Source: CAINVV01 sp964506325 (GTDB lineage Bacteria > Bacteroidota > Bacteroidia > Bacteroidales > Prolixibacteraceae). Taken from it: DNA of 9,519 nt. Location: positions 1-9,519 of the forward strand of contig CAZDLO010000129.1 of assembly GCA_964506325.1 (NCBI GenBank), in the 5' to 3' direction. The stretch's first letter is position 1. Each line of letters opens with the position of its first letter. Positions 1 to 6,804 of the stretch are shown here, piece by piece. The notes under the pieces were generated by a model that made no database searches, was not told the DNA's origin, and worked only from the letters and a program-made list of their open reading frames with translations. The position numbers and the translations under genes were made by a program.

Positions 1-157
1 CACGTTTCAAAATTGGATTGTATTTTTTCAGTTCAAGGCGTTCCGGAGTATTTTTCCGGTTCTTTTTTGTTACATACCTGGAGGTTCCGGGAAGACCGCT
101 TGCCTTATGCTCGGTACATTCCAGAATTGCCTGTTGCCTGCCACCTTTCTTAGCCAT
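1..157 (-). CDS. rpmG: 50S ribosomal protein L33, 3' end beyond the window
   Basis: Structural protein of the large ribosomal subunit. Reading the minus strand from the ATG at 155-157 gives 52 residues starting MAKKGGRQQAILECTEHKAS, followed by a GTSRY stretch and an NRKNTPERLELKKYNPIL region typical of Bacteroidota L33. Only one cysteine (C14) is visible, so this is the zinc-free type lacking the paired CxxC motifs. The reading frame is open to base 1, and the family is usually about 60 residues, so only a few C-terminal residues are missing. The start lies 12 bases after the rpmB stop, so the two genes are almost certainly co-transcribed. In many Bacteroidota a small DUF4295 protein gene and ftsY follow; that part would lie outside the window. 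Confidence 0.95.
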   Translation of the reverse strand, partial: MAKKGGRQQAILECTEHKASGLPGTSRYVTKKNRKNTPERLELKKYNPILKR

Positions 158-169
158 TGTTAGTACTTA

Positions 170-412
170 TTAAATATTATCAATAAAGCCTTTTGCTTTT
201 GCCACTTTCAAGGTGACATTCAGGCCGTTTTTATTAATTGTTCTCAACCCGGCGGCTGATACATTCAGTTTGATCCAACGGTCTTCTTCCGGCAGATAAA
301 ACCTCTTGGTGAAAATGTTCACCATGAATTTCCTTTTGGTTCTCCGTTTTGAGTGAGAAACATTGTTCCCAACCATCACTTTTTTACCTGTAATCTGACA
401 AACTCTAGACAT
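170..412 (-). CDS. rpmB: 50S ribosomal protein L28
   Basis: Structural protein of the large ribosomal subunit, 80 residues, full length for the family. The N-terminus MSRVCQITGKK, then VGNNVSHSKRRTKRKF, is the classic L28 signature, and RWIKLNVSAAGLRTINKNGL is the conserved C-terminal half. It carries a single cysteine (C5), so it is not the zinc-ribbon form. It is the first gene of an rpmB-rpmG unit, 12 bases before rpmG. A Bacteroidota-type promoter lies upstream at 459-490, giving a leader of about 40 bases. No Shine-Dalgarno is visible, and the bases before the ATG are A/T-rich, as usual for this phylum. Confidence 0.97.
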   Translation of the reverse strand: MSRVCQITGKKVMVGNNVSHSKRRTKRKFMVNIFTKRFYLPEEDRWIKLNVSAAGLRTINKNGLNVTLKVAKAKGFIDNI

Positions 413-458
413 TATGCGTATTTTTTAAACTTCTGTCCTACATTTTTTAAACAGTTTG

Positions 459-490
459 CAAAGTAACTACTTTTTGTTTTAATAATCAAA
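459..490 (-). promoter_or_regulatory. Promoter of rpmB-rpmG (Bacteroidota housekeeping sigma type)
   Basis: On the minus strand TTTG (487-490) is followed after exactly 20 bases by TTACTTTG (459-466). This fits the Bacteroidota consensus of TTTG, 19-21 bases, then TAnnTTTG, with one mismatch in the -7 element. It lies about 45 bases upstream of the rpmB start, a suitable distance. It is the best-spaced promoter match I found in the window. Confidence 0.6.
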
Positions 491-547
491 CAATGACTGA
501 TAATTTATTACAAGATTTTTTGCGTCCTGAATATTTCCCATTTTGAC

Positions 548-555
548 TACATTTG
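548..555 (+). promoter_or_regulatory. Candidate -7 element for the CPBP protease gene
   Basis: TACATTTG matches the TAnnTTTG consensus perfectly and faces the gene at 665, implying a leader of about 100 bases. The nearest upstream TTTG (519-522) is 25 bases away, longer than the usual 19-21, so the -33 half is poor. A palindrome, GAATTTAATTC, sits in the leader at 614-624; its role is unknown. Confidence 0.35.
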
Positions 556-664
556 ATTGTTTTTATCGTAAACAGATATTGAATTACCTGTGCATTGACA
601 TTGGCCTGCCGGGGAATTTAATTCTGAAGGTTGGCATAAACAAGGTAAAATAGAACTTAGCGGG

Positions 665-1480
665 ATGAACAGAGCACAGGTAAAATATTATCCTACATTC
701 TGGCAGGCAGTTAACCTGATCGTACTTTACACCTTTTTACAGACGATCATTGATTTTCCTCTGGCCTTGTATGATTACCAGAATGGGACAGACTGGCTGC
801 AGGAGCCATGGCTTAAATTGCCGGTATTCTTTACCACCACCCTCATCATTCTTTTCCTGGGTGCACGTTTTACAGGGTCTCCCTACAGGGAAATCTTTCC
901 TTTCAGGCGTTTCCATTGGCTCAATGTTCCGGCCATATTACTTTCCCTGGTGGCTCTGCAGTTTTTAATGAATGAAATATCTGTGAACCTAGACAGGGTG
1001 CTTCCTCCTCCCGGCTGGTTCATGGAATTGTTCAACCGGCTTTTTGAATCCGATTTTGGGATCTGGGGTGGAATTGTCAGGGTGGTTGTACTGGCTCCCG
1101 TGGTAGAGGAATTGATTTTCCGGGGTGTTATCTTTTCTGGTTTTACAAAGAATTTTCGGCCTGTATGGGCCGTCATCCTGTCTGCTTTACTTTTTGCCCT
1201 GTTTCACCTGAATCCCTGGCAATTGGGCCCTACCTTCCTGCTGGGGCTTTTGCTTGGATTCGTGCGTTTGCGCACAGGTTCGCTCCTGGCAGCAATCTTC
1301 ACCCATGCCCTGCACAACGGAATGATCTTTTTTACGGTCATGCACCAGGAAGCATACAATAAAATGTTCCTTATCCAGACAGGAAAAGTAATAAGTTACT
1401 TGGGATACCTGGTTTTACTGGCCCTGGGAGTTGGCCTTATATTCTACTTCAACAGGACTGTACGGAGAACGGTCAGGTAG
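665..1480 (+). CDS. CPBP-family intramembrane metalloprotease (Abi/CAAX-like)
   Basis: Inner-membrane protein of 271 residues with about seven or eight hydrophobic segments (near 14-30, 51-66, 87-105, 133-147, 167-185, 188-204, 207-226 and 242-262). The C-terminal half carries all three motifs of the CPBP family (PF02517): EExxxR at E148-E149-R153, FxxxH at F177-H181, and HxxxN at H214-N218. These form the metal-binding active site related to the Rce1 CAAX prenyl endopeptidase, so the enzyme looks catalytically intact. Family members cleave proteins within or next to the membrane, but most bacterial ones have no known substrate. Some act in bacteriocin self-immunity; no bacteriocin gene is nearby, so that role is not supported. 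The gene stands alone, divergent from rpmBG and convergent with the small exported protein at 1632-2102. The start fits the first transmembrane helix; no clear Shine-Dalgarno is seen. Confidence 0.9.
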   Translation: MNRAQVKYYPTFWQAVNLIVLYTFLQTIIDFPLALYDYQNGTDWLQEPWLKLPVFFTTTLIILFLGARFTGSPYREIFPFRRFHWLNVPAILLSLVALQFLMNEISVNLDRVLPPPGWFMELFNRLFESDFGIWGGIVRVVVLAPVVEELIFRGVIFSGFTKNFRPVWAVILSALLFALFHLNPWQLGPTFLLGLLLGFVRLRTGSLLAAIFTHALHNGMIFFTVMHQEAYNKMFLIQTGKVISYLGYLVLLALGVGLIFYFNRTVRRTVR

Positions 1481-1554
1481 CAATTTCATATCCGGGAGAC
1501 ATCGCAAAATTAACCGTTTCCGGGAGTGTTGATTCAATGCTTGACAAATGCCTG

Positions 1555-1587
1555 AAAAAACAGGGAACATCTGCCGATGCCCCCTGT
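1555..1587 (-). terminator. Rho-independent terminator of the small exported protein gene at 1632-2102
   Basis: The hairpin is ACAGGG (1560-1565) with CCCTGT (1582-1587), a 2x2 internal loop (AA/CC), an inner CATC (1568-1571) with GATG (1576-1579), and a TGCC loop. On the minus strand it runs straight into a T tract, seen as AAAAAA at 1555-1560 on the plus strand. It lies about 45 bases after the minus-strand stop codon, so it terminates that gene and not the CPBP gene. Confidence 0.6.
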
Positions 1588-1593
1588 CTGATA

Positions 1594-1613
1594 CCCCTTT
1601 GCCGGGGATTTTT
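1594..1613 (+). terminator. Rho-independent terminator of the CPBP gene
   Basis: CCCC (1594-1597), a six-base loop TTTGCC, and GGGG (1604-1607) are followed by A and five T (1609-1613) on the plus strand. The stem is short but all G/C. It lies about 110 bases after the CPBP stop codon and points the right way. Confidence 0.45.
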
Positions 1614-1631
1614 GGTCAACGCTAAAATGTA

Positions 1632-2102
1632 TCAGGAAACTTTATCTTTGAAAAATTCCGGATAAAAGGCTGCTATCAGCTGCAGTTGGTCAACTGTTTC
1701 TGTGGTTCCGCTCCCAATAACCTTTTGGTGATAATATACCTCTCTGTTAAGATTATCGAGGCATGTAGTATATCCGACAGACTGAAGATCGTTGTCCAGT
1801 TTCTTGATACCGAAAAAGAGTCCGTTGCATTCGTACTGAACCGGAGCCTGGTCCGTCAATACGTAGTATTTTTTGCATTTTAGCTGTTTGTCAAGCACAA
1901 CGACAACTTTTAAGTCGGTATTTTCATAGGTAATCAAATACTTATCCAGCTCGATGCCTTTGAAAATCATATGATCTTCCATTTTTTCAATTTTGTATTC
2001 TCCAAAAGCTGAATTTGATGATCCCCTGGCGACGATCCTGTTTCCCATGGTTAACATGGAAACCAACAGGACCAATACTGTTGTTAAAAAGAATTTTTTC
2101 AT
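1632..2102 (-). CDS. Small exported protein of unknown function (paralog of 2393-2839)
   Basis: Not a family I recognise. From the chosen start the product is 156 residues. It has a signal peptide (MKKFF, then a hydrophobic run TTVLVLLVSML, with likely cleavage near residues 20-27), so it should reach the periplasm or outside. The mature part has LDKYL at residues 52-56, cysteines at 76, 92 and 114, and a C-terminal YPEFFKDK. The frame stays open to an ATG at 2142-2144, but that codon falls inside a promoter-like TATCTTTG (2142-2149) and would put 14 extra residues before the signal peptide, so the ATG at 2100-2102 is preferred. LDKYL, a CK pair and a terminal YP sit at the same relative positions in the product of 2393-2839, suggesting a diverged tandem duplicate. 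The gene has its own terminator at 1555-1587. Confidence 0.75.
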   Translation of the reverse strand: MKKFFLTTVLVLLVSMLTMGNRIVARGSSNSAFGEYKIEKMEDHMIFKGIELDKYLITYENTDLKVVVVLDKQLKCKKYYVLTDQAPVQYECNGLFFGIKKLDNDLQSVGYTTCLDNLNREVYYHQKVIGSGTTETVDQLQLIAAFYPEFFKDKVS

Positions 2103-2141
2103 GGCAAAGAATTTTATTGTGGTTAATAGTAATCTTTGCAT

Positions 2142-2149
2142 CAAAGATA
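2142..2149 (-). promoter_or_regulatory. Candidate -7 element deciding the start of the 1632-2102 gene
   Basis: On the minus strand TATCTTTG matches the TAnnTTTG consensus exactly, about 40 bases before the ATG at 2100-2102. No good TTTG lies 19-21 bases upstream, where the sequence reads TTAACA. If used, transcription would begin after the upstream ATG at 2142-2144, ruling that codon out as the start. Confidence 0.4.
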
Positions 2150-2392
2150 TATACCCGGGACAGGGCGTGTTAAGATTATCAATGTAACCGTTGCTGCTGA
2201 GTGCAAATGATGCCTTCTATCAGAAAAGCTGCTTTTTTACTGACATATTGGTTGTTCGTACCCTAAAACATGCAGATCACCTTAAACAACGGGTAATTAC
2301 CTGTCAGATTAATCCAATAACTATGAAAAACAGGGTATTTCGCCGCCCGGAATTTTGGGTCAGGCGGGTTGAGGTGTTGAGTAATCTGTGAT
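2150..2392 (+). other. Intergenic gap between the two small exported protein genes
   Basis: I see no gene here. The only structure is a G/C-rich dyad downstream of the 2393-2839 gene: CCGCC (2343-2347) pairs with GGCGG (2363-2367) across a 15-base loop. It could stall or end transcription of that gene, but no T tract follows directly on the minus strand. The sequence CCCTGTTTTT appears a little further on (minus strand, near 2325-2334) and also forms the end of the other gene's terminator. Confidence 0.35.
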
Positions 2393-2839
2393 TTACAGAA
2401 TTTTTTCGTTCAGGAGACCGGGATAATAAGACACAAAATGGTTTGGTTCACCGGTCCTTCCTGTTGTGTTCCCTGTAGGGGTCCCGGATGGATTCAGGGC
2501 TTCGATGGATAATATGCAGTATAATTTTTCCGGGCTCCCCTGGCGAAGGATTTCAACCGTTACACCTCCGGCTGAAAGGGATTTCTTCGCGCCATCCTTC
2601 CCGGCAGAAAGAAAATGCGATGCTGTGACATTTTTGCAGCCATTTTGCCTTTCCCAATTAAAATAATTCCTGGTACAGGGTGCGTGGTTAGATCCCAGGT
2701 ACTTATCCAGGTTCAGCCTGCTAAAAGTCAAATAATTGTCCGTTTTCTGATGGTGGTAATCCGGGAATGACACATTGATTTGCCCCGGAAGGATATAGCA
2801 TGCAAGCAACAGAAGAATAATCAGAGCACTTTTTTTCAT
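2393..2839 (-). CDS. Small exported protein of unknown function (paralog of 1632-2102)
   Basis: Unrecognised family, 148 residues. The N-terminus MKKSALIILLLLACYILPGQ is an export signal. Cleavage after Q20 would be typical of Bacteroidota, although LLAC (11-14) also resembles a lipobox, so a lipoprotein cannot be excluded. The mature part has LDKYL at 44-48, cysteines at 55, 68 and 108, a low-complexity S/T/G/P-rich stretch at about 117-131, and a C-terminal YYPGLLNEKIL. Y139-P140 lies 95 residues after L44, the same distance as in the neighbouring small protein, and C68-K69 also aligns without gaps. The role is unknown; small size and export suggest an envelope or secreted protein. The leader holds a palindrome, CAATTTAAAATTG (2850-2862). 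A weak -7-like TATTATTG lies on the minus strand at 2901-2908. Confidence 0.65.
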   Translation of the reverse strand: MKKSALIILLLLACYILPGQINVSFPDYHHQKTDNYLTFSRLNLDKYLGSNHAPCTRNYFNWERQNGCKNVTASHFLSAGKDGAKKSLSAGGVTVEILRQGSPEKLYCILSIEALNPSGTPTGNTTGRTGEPNHFVSYYPGLLNEKIL

Positions 2840-3165
2840 AGCCGGGATTCAATTTAAAATTGCTTTTTTCATTCAATATGCATACGCAGTAAGATGCTTT
2901 CAATAATATGACGCCACTCTTGCCTGAATGTTACAAGCTCAACTCAACCTGGATGGTTTAAGATTGCTGCCTGGAAGCGAATTTTTTTTATGATTTTTTT
3001 GATTTCATTGCGAGTGTGTTTTTATGTATCAGATAATGAGGTGAATAACAAAATATTTCCGGATCATTGGATGGTTCCTGGAATTCCGGATGAGGGAAAG
3101 CTCTTTTCCTGAAAAAAAACTTTAACACAACTTAACTTTTCCTGCCAATAGTGAGAACTAAGGGT

Positions 3166-3191
3166 CAATAAAAGGTTGTTTATTGCCAACC
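3166..3191. repeat. Two interlocking inverted repeats upstream of susC
   Basis: CAATAAA (3166-3172) is the exact reverse complement of TTTATTG (3179-3185) across a six-base loop. The loop contains GGTTG (3174-3178), which is the exact reverse complement of CAACC (3187-3191). The two stems overlap and exclude each other in a simple fold. It may be a protein-binding dyad or alternative RNA hairpins, or it may be chance in A/T-rich DNA. Confidence 0.4.
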
Positions 3192-3315
3192 GCCTGCATT
3201 GACGGACAAACAACACCAAAGTACGGTCTGAGGCCATCCGTCCTTCATTCTCCATCCTTCACCCGTTGATGCATCATTTACATTGATTTGAATCCCCCAC
3301 TTTCAAATTTTGGAA

Positions 3316-3323
3316 TAGGTTTG
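3316..3323 (+). promoter_or_regulatory. Candidate -7 element for susC-susD
   Basis: TAGGTTTG matches the TAnnTTTG consensus exactly and faces susC. The nearest TTTG (3287-3290) is 25 bases upstream, outside the usual 19-21, so the match is partial. It implies a leader of about 210 bases, long enough for post-transcriptional control. Confidence 0.35.
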
Positions 3324-3538
3324 GTTATGTCGTTTCATCAGTGAAGTGGGAAGCTTTATGGCTTTTTAATACTTCCGGGGGTGAAAATCAATATTCGAGT
3401 CAAAATCCGGGTGTTGGTGGTCAAAAAGAAGCCGTACACAGATTCTGCCCGGACCTGATAAACCAAATCTGAAAAGTGATCCTTTGGCAATGGAAGGTCA
3501 TCAGCTTAGTTGTTTTCTAAATTCTAAATATTCAATCT

Positions 3539-6500
3539 ATGAAAAAGCGATTTTTACTTGTATCTCTCCTAGTTCTGATACTTTTTAATGCAGTGGCTCA
3601 GACCAGGAAAATTTCCGGTTATGTCAGTTCAGCAGATGACGGGCTGGCAGTTCCGGGAGTAACTGTGGGTGTAAAGGGAACTACTATAGGCACCATTACT
3701 GACTTGAATGGAAATTATACCATTACTGTTCCTGAGTCGGCCAAAATTATCTCCTTTTCATTCGTTGGCATGATTACCCAGGAATTTGCCATTACTTCTG
3801 CCAATAAAATTGATGTCGTCATGAAATCTAATGTGATTGGCGTCAATGAGGTTGTGGTTACAGCATTCGGCATGAAAAAAGAAAGAAAAGCGCTGGGTTA
3901 TGCTGTACAGGATGTGAAAAGCGAAGAACTGACCCGGACAGGAAGCACATCGTTTGCATCTGCGCTCCAGGGGAAATTGTCGGGTGTGACCATTACACCT
4001 TCAAGTGGTGCCCCGGGGGCGTCTACCCAGATTACAATCAGGGGGGCACGTTCCTTTGCAGGGAATAATACTCCATTGTATATAATTGATGGTATGCCGG
4101 TGGCATCCCAGGCAGATTATCAGAGTGGCAGCAACGGAAATTCCCAGGTTCGGGGAGACGGAGTATCGGGCACGGATATATCCAACAGGGCGGTCGATAT
4201 CGATCCCAATGACATTGAAAGCATCAATATCCTGAAAGGCCAGGCTGCAGCCGCACTCTACGGGATTCGCGCTACCAATGGCGTCATCGTGATTACTACA
4301 AAAAGTGGCTCTGCAGCCAAAGGGGGTAAACCTGTAATTACTTTTTCATCCTACACCAGTGCTGATGTCATGTCAAGAAAGCCTGAATATCAAACTACCT
4401 GGGCACAGGGAACCCCGTTAAACAATGGAACAGGTTATACGTTCAACCCAAACGCATCTGCCTGCTGGGGACCGAAAATTGTGGACTTGCCTAATGATCC
4501 TGCTTACGGGGGAAATGTTCCAAATCCGAGAAACGGGAACAATACTACGACTTACGCTGGCAAATATTATGTGCCACAGCGTTTTGAGGGTGGTCTCGAT
4601 CCATGGGTTGCCCCACTGGTCTATGACAACGTAAGCAGTTTTTTTCAAACAGGTGTCACATTAAACAATTCGGTCGGGATTAACCAGTCTACGGATAAAA
4701 CATCCTATTCATTTGGTCTCAGCAGTACCAACCAGACCGGCATAATTGCTTCGACATCCCAGAACAGGCACAGTGCCAGGATTAACGTTGAAACTAAACT
4801 GAGCAATTTCTGGGTTACGGGCGCTTCAATGAATTATTCATCCAACTATATAAAAAAGGCCCCAACCGCCAATGATGGCCTGGTGGCTACCGTATTCGCC
4901 GCACCTGTCAATTATGATCTTAAGGGCATTCCTTACCAGAGCCCCACCAATCCATATTCACAAATTCTTTACAGGGCAACAAACTTCAACAATCCATACT
5001 GGAATATGGAGCATAACCTGTTTGCTGAAAAGACCAACCGTTTTTTTGGGAATAGTTACGTTGTTTTTACGCCAACCATCAGCAGCGACACTGATAAGAA
5101 GCTGAATTTTCGCTATCAATTTGGCGCAGACTCTTATACGACACATTACCAGGACATTAATGAGATGGGGAGTAAAAATTCACAAGGTTCTATTGCGAAT
5201 TACGGCATAACCAATACTACATACAACTCGTTGCTGACAGCTAATTATGATATGGATATTACCCCTGAAGTGCATTTGAATGTCATGTTGGGTAACGAAA
5301 TCAACCATCAGTCAGAAAAAAGCTACCGCGAAGTCGGCAACGATTTCAATTTTGGCGGATGGGCACATATTGACAATACAATCACGAGATCTGCAGTGTC
5401 AGAAAGAAAGGCCGAGAGCAGAAGCGTCGGCTTTTTCGGAAATCTCTCCCTTTCCTACAAAAACATGTTGTACCTTAATGCCACGGGTCGTCAGGACGTT
5501 GTCTCCACCATGCCACGTGACAACCGGACTTTCTTCTATCCTTCACTTTCGATGGGTTTTATCCTGACAGAACTGGATATGTTTAAAGGCAACAAGACCC
5601 TATCCTTCGCCAAGTTAAGGGCTTCCTATGCAGAAGTGGGGCAGGCGGGTTCTTACCTGGAAAATTATTACACATCACCCAACTACAGCGGCGGATTTTG
5701 GGTAGGTACCCCGGTATCCTATCCATTGGGAGGTATCAATTCATACATTCCCAACAACATTCAGTGTGATCCGAATCTGAAACCCCAAAACACGGTATCT
5801 TTTGAAATTGGTACAGATCTTAAATTCTTCAATAACCGGTTAGGACTTGAATACACTTATTCGCATCAGGATATCAATGATCAGATTTTTAATGTCCCGC
5901 TGGCAGGTTCAACAGGTGTCAACAGCCTGACCATGAACGGAGGATCCATCTATACCAACACTCATGAAGCAGTCGTATCAGTGGTGCCGGTCAGGAAAAA
6001 GGACATTGACTGGAACATCAACCTGAACTTCACCAAAATGGATAATTATGTGTCCGAACTGGCTCCCGGGGTGCAAAATATCACGCTTGGAGGTTTTACC
6101 ACGCCCCAGGTAAGGGCCGGAATCGGATATAAATTCCCGGTTATCTATGGCAGTGCATTTGCAAAAGATGCACAGGGAAGAATTCTTGTCGTTGAAGATC
6201 CCAGCAGCATTTACCGCGGAATGCCGATGGCCGGCGCCCCGGGTGTAATTGGCAATGCCGCACCTGACTTTATCCTGGGCGGATCCACAACTTTCAGATG
6301 GAAACATGCCAGCATATCCGCTACATTCGACTGGAAGTCTGGCGGACAGATGTACCACGGGACCAATGCCCTACTCGAGTATACCTATGGTCTGGCAAAA
6401 AGTACGGAAGACCGTACCACCCCGTTTATTTATCCCGGATTTAAGGCAAATGGACAGCCCAACGATATTCAGCGCGGTGGACAGAGTGATCTCAAGGCTT

Positions 6501-6784
6501 ATTATGACCTATATTCCAATACTTTGGGGAATATTAATGAGGCCTATATCTATGACAACTCATTCATAAAAATGCGGGAGCTGACATTGTCTTATTTATT
6601 TCCCAAGTACAAGAGTTTACAGATAAGAGCTACTGCTTTTGCACGGAATATCCTTTTATGGACTGAACTGCCGAATTTTGATCCGGAAGCTACCCAGGGA
6701 AACAACAACATGTCGGGAGCATTTGAAAGATTTACGGTTCCGGCTACTTCCAATTTTGGATTAGGGCTTAACCTCGAATTTTAA
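3539..6784 (+). CDS. SusC/RagA-family TonB-dependent outer-membrane transporter
   Basis: Outer-membrane active transporter of 1081 residues, full length for the family. It takes up oligomeric nutrients (glycans or peptides) using TonB-ExbBD energy. Domains in order: signal peptide 1-20 (cleavage after AVA); a carboxypeptidase-regulatory-like domain at about 24-98; the EVVVTAFG segment at 104-111 that opens the plug; a plug domain at about 115-257, with QGKLSGVTI, ITIRG and the family signature KGQAAAALYG at 233-242 followed by NGVIVITTKSG; then a large beta-barrel ending in NFGLGLNLEF with the terminal phenylalanine expected for barrel insertion. The frame is uninterrupted. susD follows after 20 bases, the normal pairing. 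No hydrolase, peptidase or sigma/anti-sigma gene is adjacent, and there is no N-terminal signalling (STN) domain, so the substrate and regulation are unknown. Confidence 0.96.
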   Translation: MKKRFLLVSLLVLILFNAVAQTRKISGYVSSADDGLAVPGVTVGVKGTTIGTITDLNGNYTITVPESAKIISFSFVGMITQEFAITSANKIDVVMKSNVIGVNEVVVTAFGMKKERKALGYAVQDVKSEELTRTGSTSFASALQGKLSGVTITPSSGAPGASTQITIRGARSFAGNNTPLYIIDGMPVASQADYQSGSNGNSQVRGDGVSGTDISNRAVDIDPNDIESINILKGQAAAALYGIRATNGVIVITTKSGSAAKGGKPVITFSSYTSADVMSRKPEYQTTWAQGTPLNNGTGYTFNPNASACWGPKIVDLPNDPAYGGNVPNPRNGNNTTTYAGKYYVPQRFEGGLDPWVAPLVYDNVSSFFQTGVTLNNSVGINQSTDKTSYSFGLSSTNQTGIIASTSQNRHSARINVETKLSNFWVTGASMNYSSNYIKKAPTANDGLVATVFAAPVNYDLKGIPYQSPTNPYSQILYRATNFNNPYWNMEHNLFAEKTNRFFGNSYVVFTPTISSDTDKKLNFRYQFGADSYTTHYQDINEMGSKNSQGSIANYGITNTTYNSLLTANYDMDITPEVHLNVMLGNEINHQSEKSYREVGNDFNFGGWAHIDNTITRSAVSERKAESRSVGFFGNLSLSYKNMLYLNATGRQDVVSTMPRDNRTFFYPSLSMGFILTELDMFKGNKTLSFAKLRASYAEVGQAGSYLENYYTSPNYSGGFWVGTPVSYPLGGINSYIPNNIQCDPNLKPQNTVSFEIGTDLKFFNNRLGLEYTYSHQDINDQIFNVPLAGSTGVNSLTMNGGSIYTNTHEAVVSVVPVRKKDIDWNINLNFTKMDNYVSELAPGVQNITLGGFTTPQVRAGIGYKFPVIYGSAFAKDAQGRILVVEDPSSIYRGMPMAGAPGVIGNAAPDFILGGSTTFRWKHASISATFDWKSGGQMYHGTNALLEYTYGLAKSTEDRTTPFIYPGFKANGQPNDIQRGGQSDLKAYYDLYSNTLGNINEAYIYDNSFIKMRELTLSYLFPKYKSLQIRATAFARNILLWTELPNFDPEATQGNNNMSGAFERFTVPATSNFGLGLNLEF

Positions 6785-6804
6785 CTCACAAAAAATATTT
6801 TGAG

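Larger units (their letters stand above)
2840..3538 (+). other. 0.7 kb gene-free region upstream of susC
   Basis: No convincing gene lies here on either strand. It holds long homopolymer tracts (T8 at 2982-2989, T7 at 2994-3000, A8 at 3112-3119) and a short hairpin AGGGAAA / TTTTCCT (3093-3110). It also has two interlocking dyads at 3166-3191, a candidate promoter at 3316-3323, and a leader of about 200 bases before susC containing CAGATT (3439-3444) with AATCTG (3466-3471). The last bases before the susC ATG are A/T-rich, with a tandem TTCTAAA TTCTAAA. The size suggests regulation of susCD, but no regulator family can be named from it. Confidence 0.5.

Noticed and set aside
2142..2144. Upstream ATG giving a 170-residue form of the small exported protein
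   Set aside because: The codon sits inside a TATCTTTG promoter-like element and would bury the MKK signal peptide behind 14 residues.
2191..2391. 66-residue plus-strand open frame, with a short internal MKNRVFRR start
   Set aside because: It falls in the gap after the minus-strand gene, its composition is not protein-like, and it has no promoter or motif.
3093..3120. Hairpin next to an A8 tract as a terminator
   Set aside because: For either strand the homopolymer is on the wrong side or of the wrong base: A follows on plus, and T precedes on minus. It is not a standard terminator.
3064..3255. 63-residue minus-strand open frame upstream of susC
   Set aside because: It has no recognisable domain, no signal peptide and no conserved-looking motif, and it overlaps the interlocking dyads. 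It is most likely chance.
519..3323. TTTG-25 bases-TAnnTTTG spacing seen before the CPBP gene and before susC
   Set aside because: It was tempting as a variant promoter class, but TTTG is common in this A/T-rich DNA and two cases are too few to claim it.
5978..6358. 126-residue minus-strand open frame inside susC
   Set aside because: It lies wholly within the well-supported susC frame and shows no family features, so it is a shadow.
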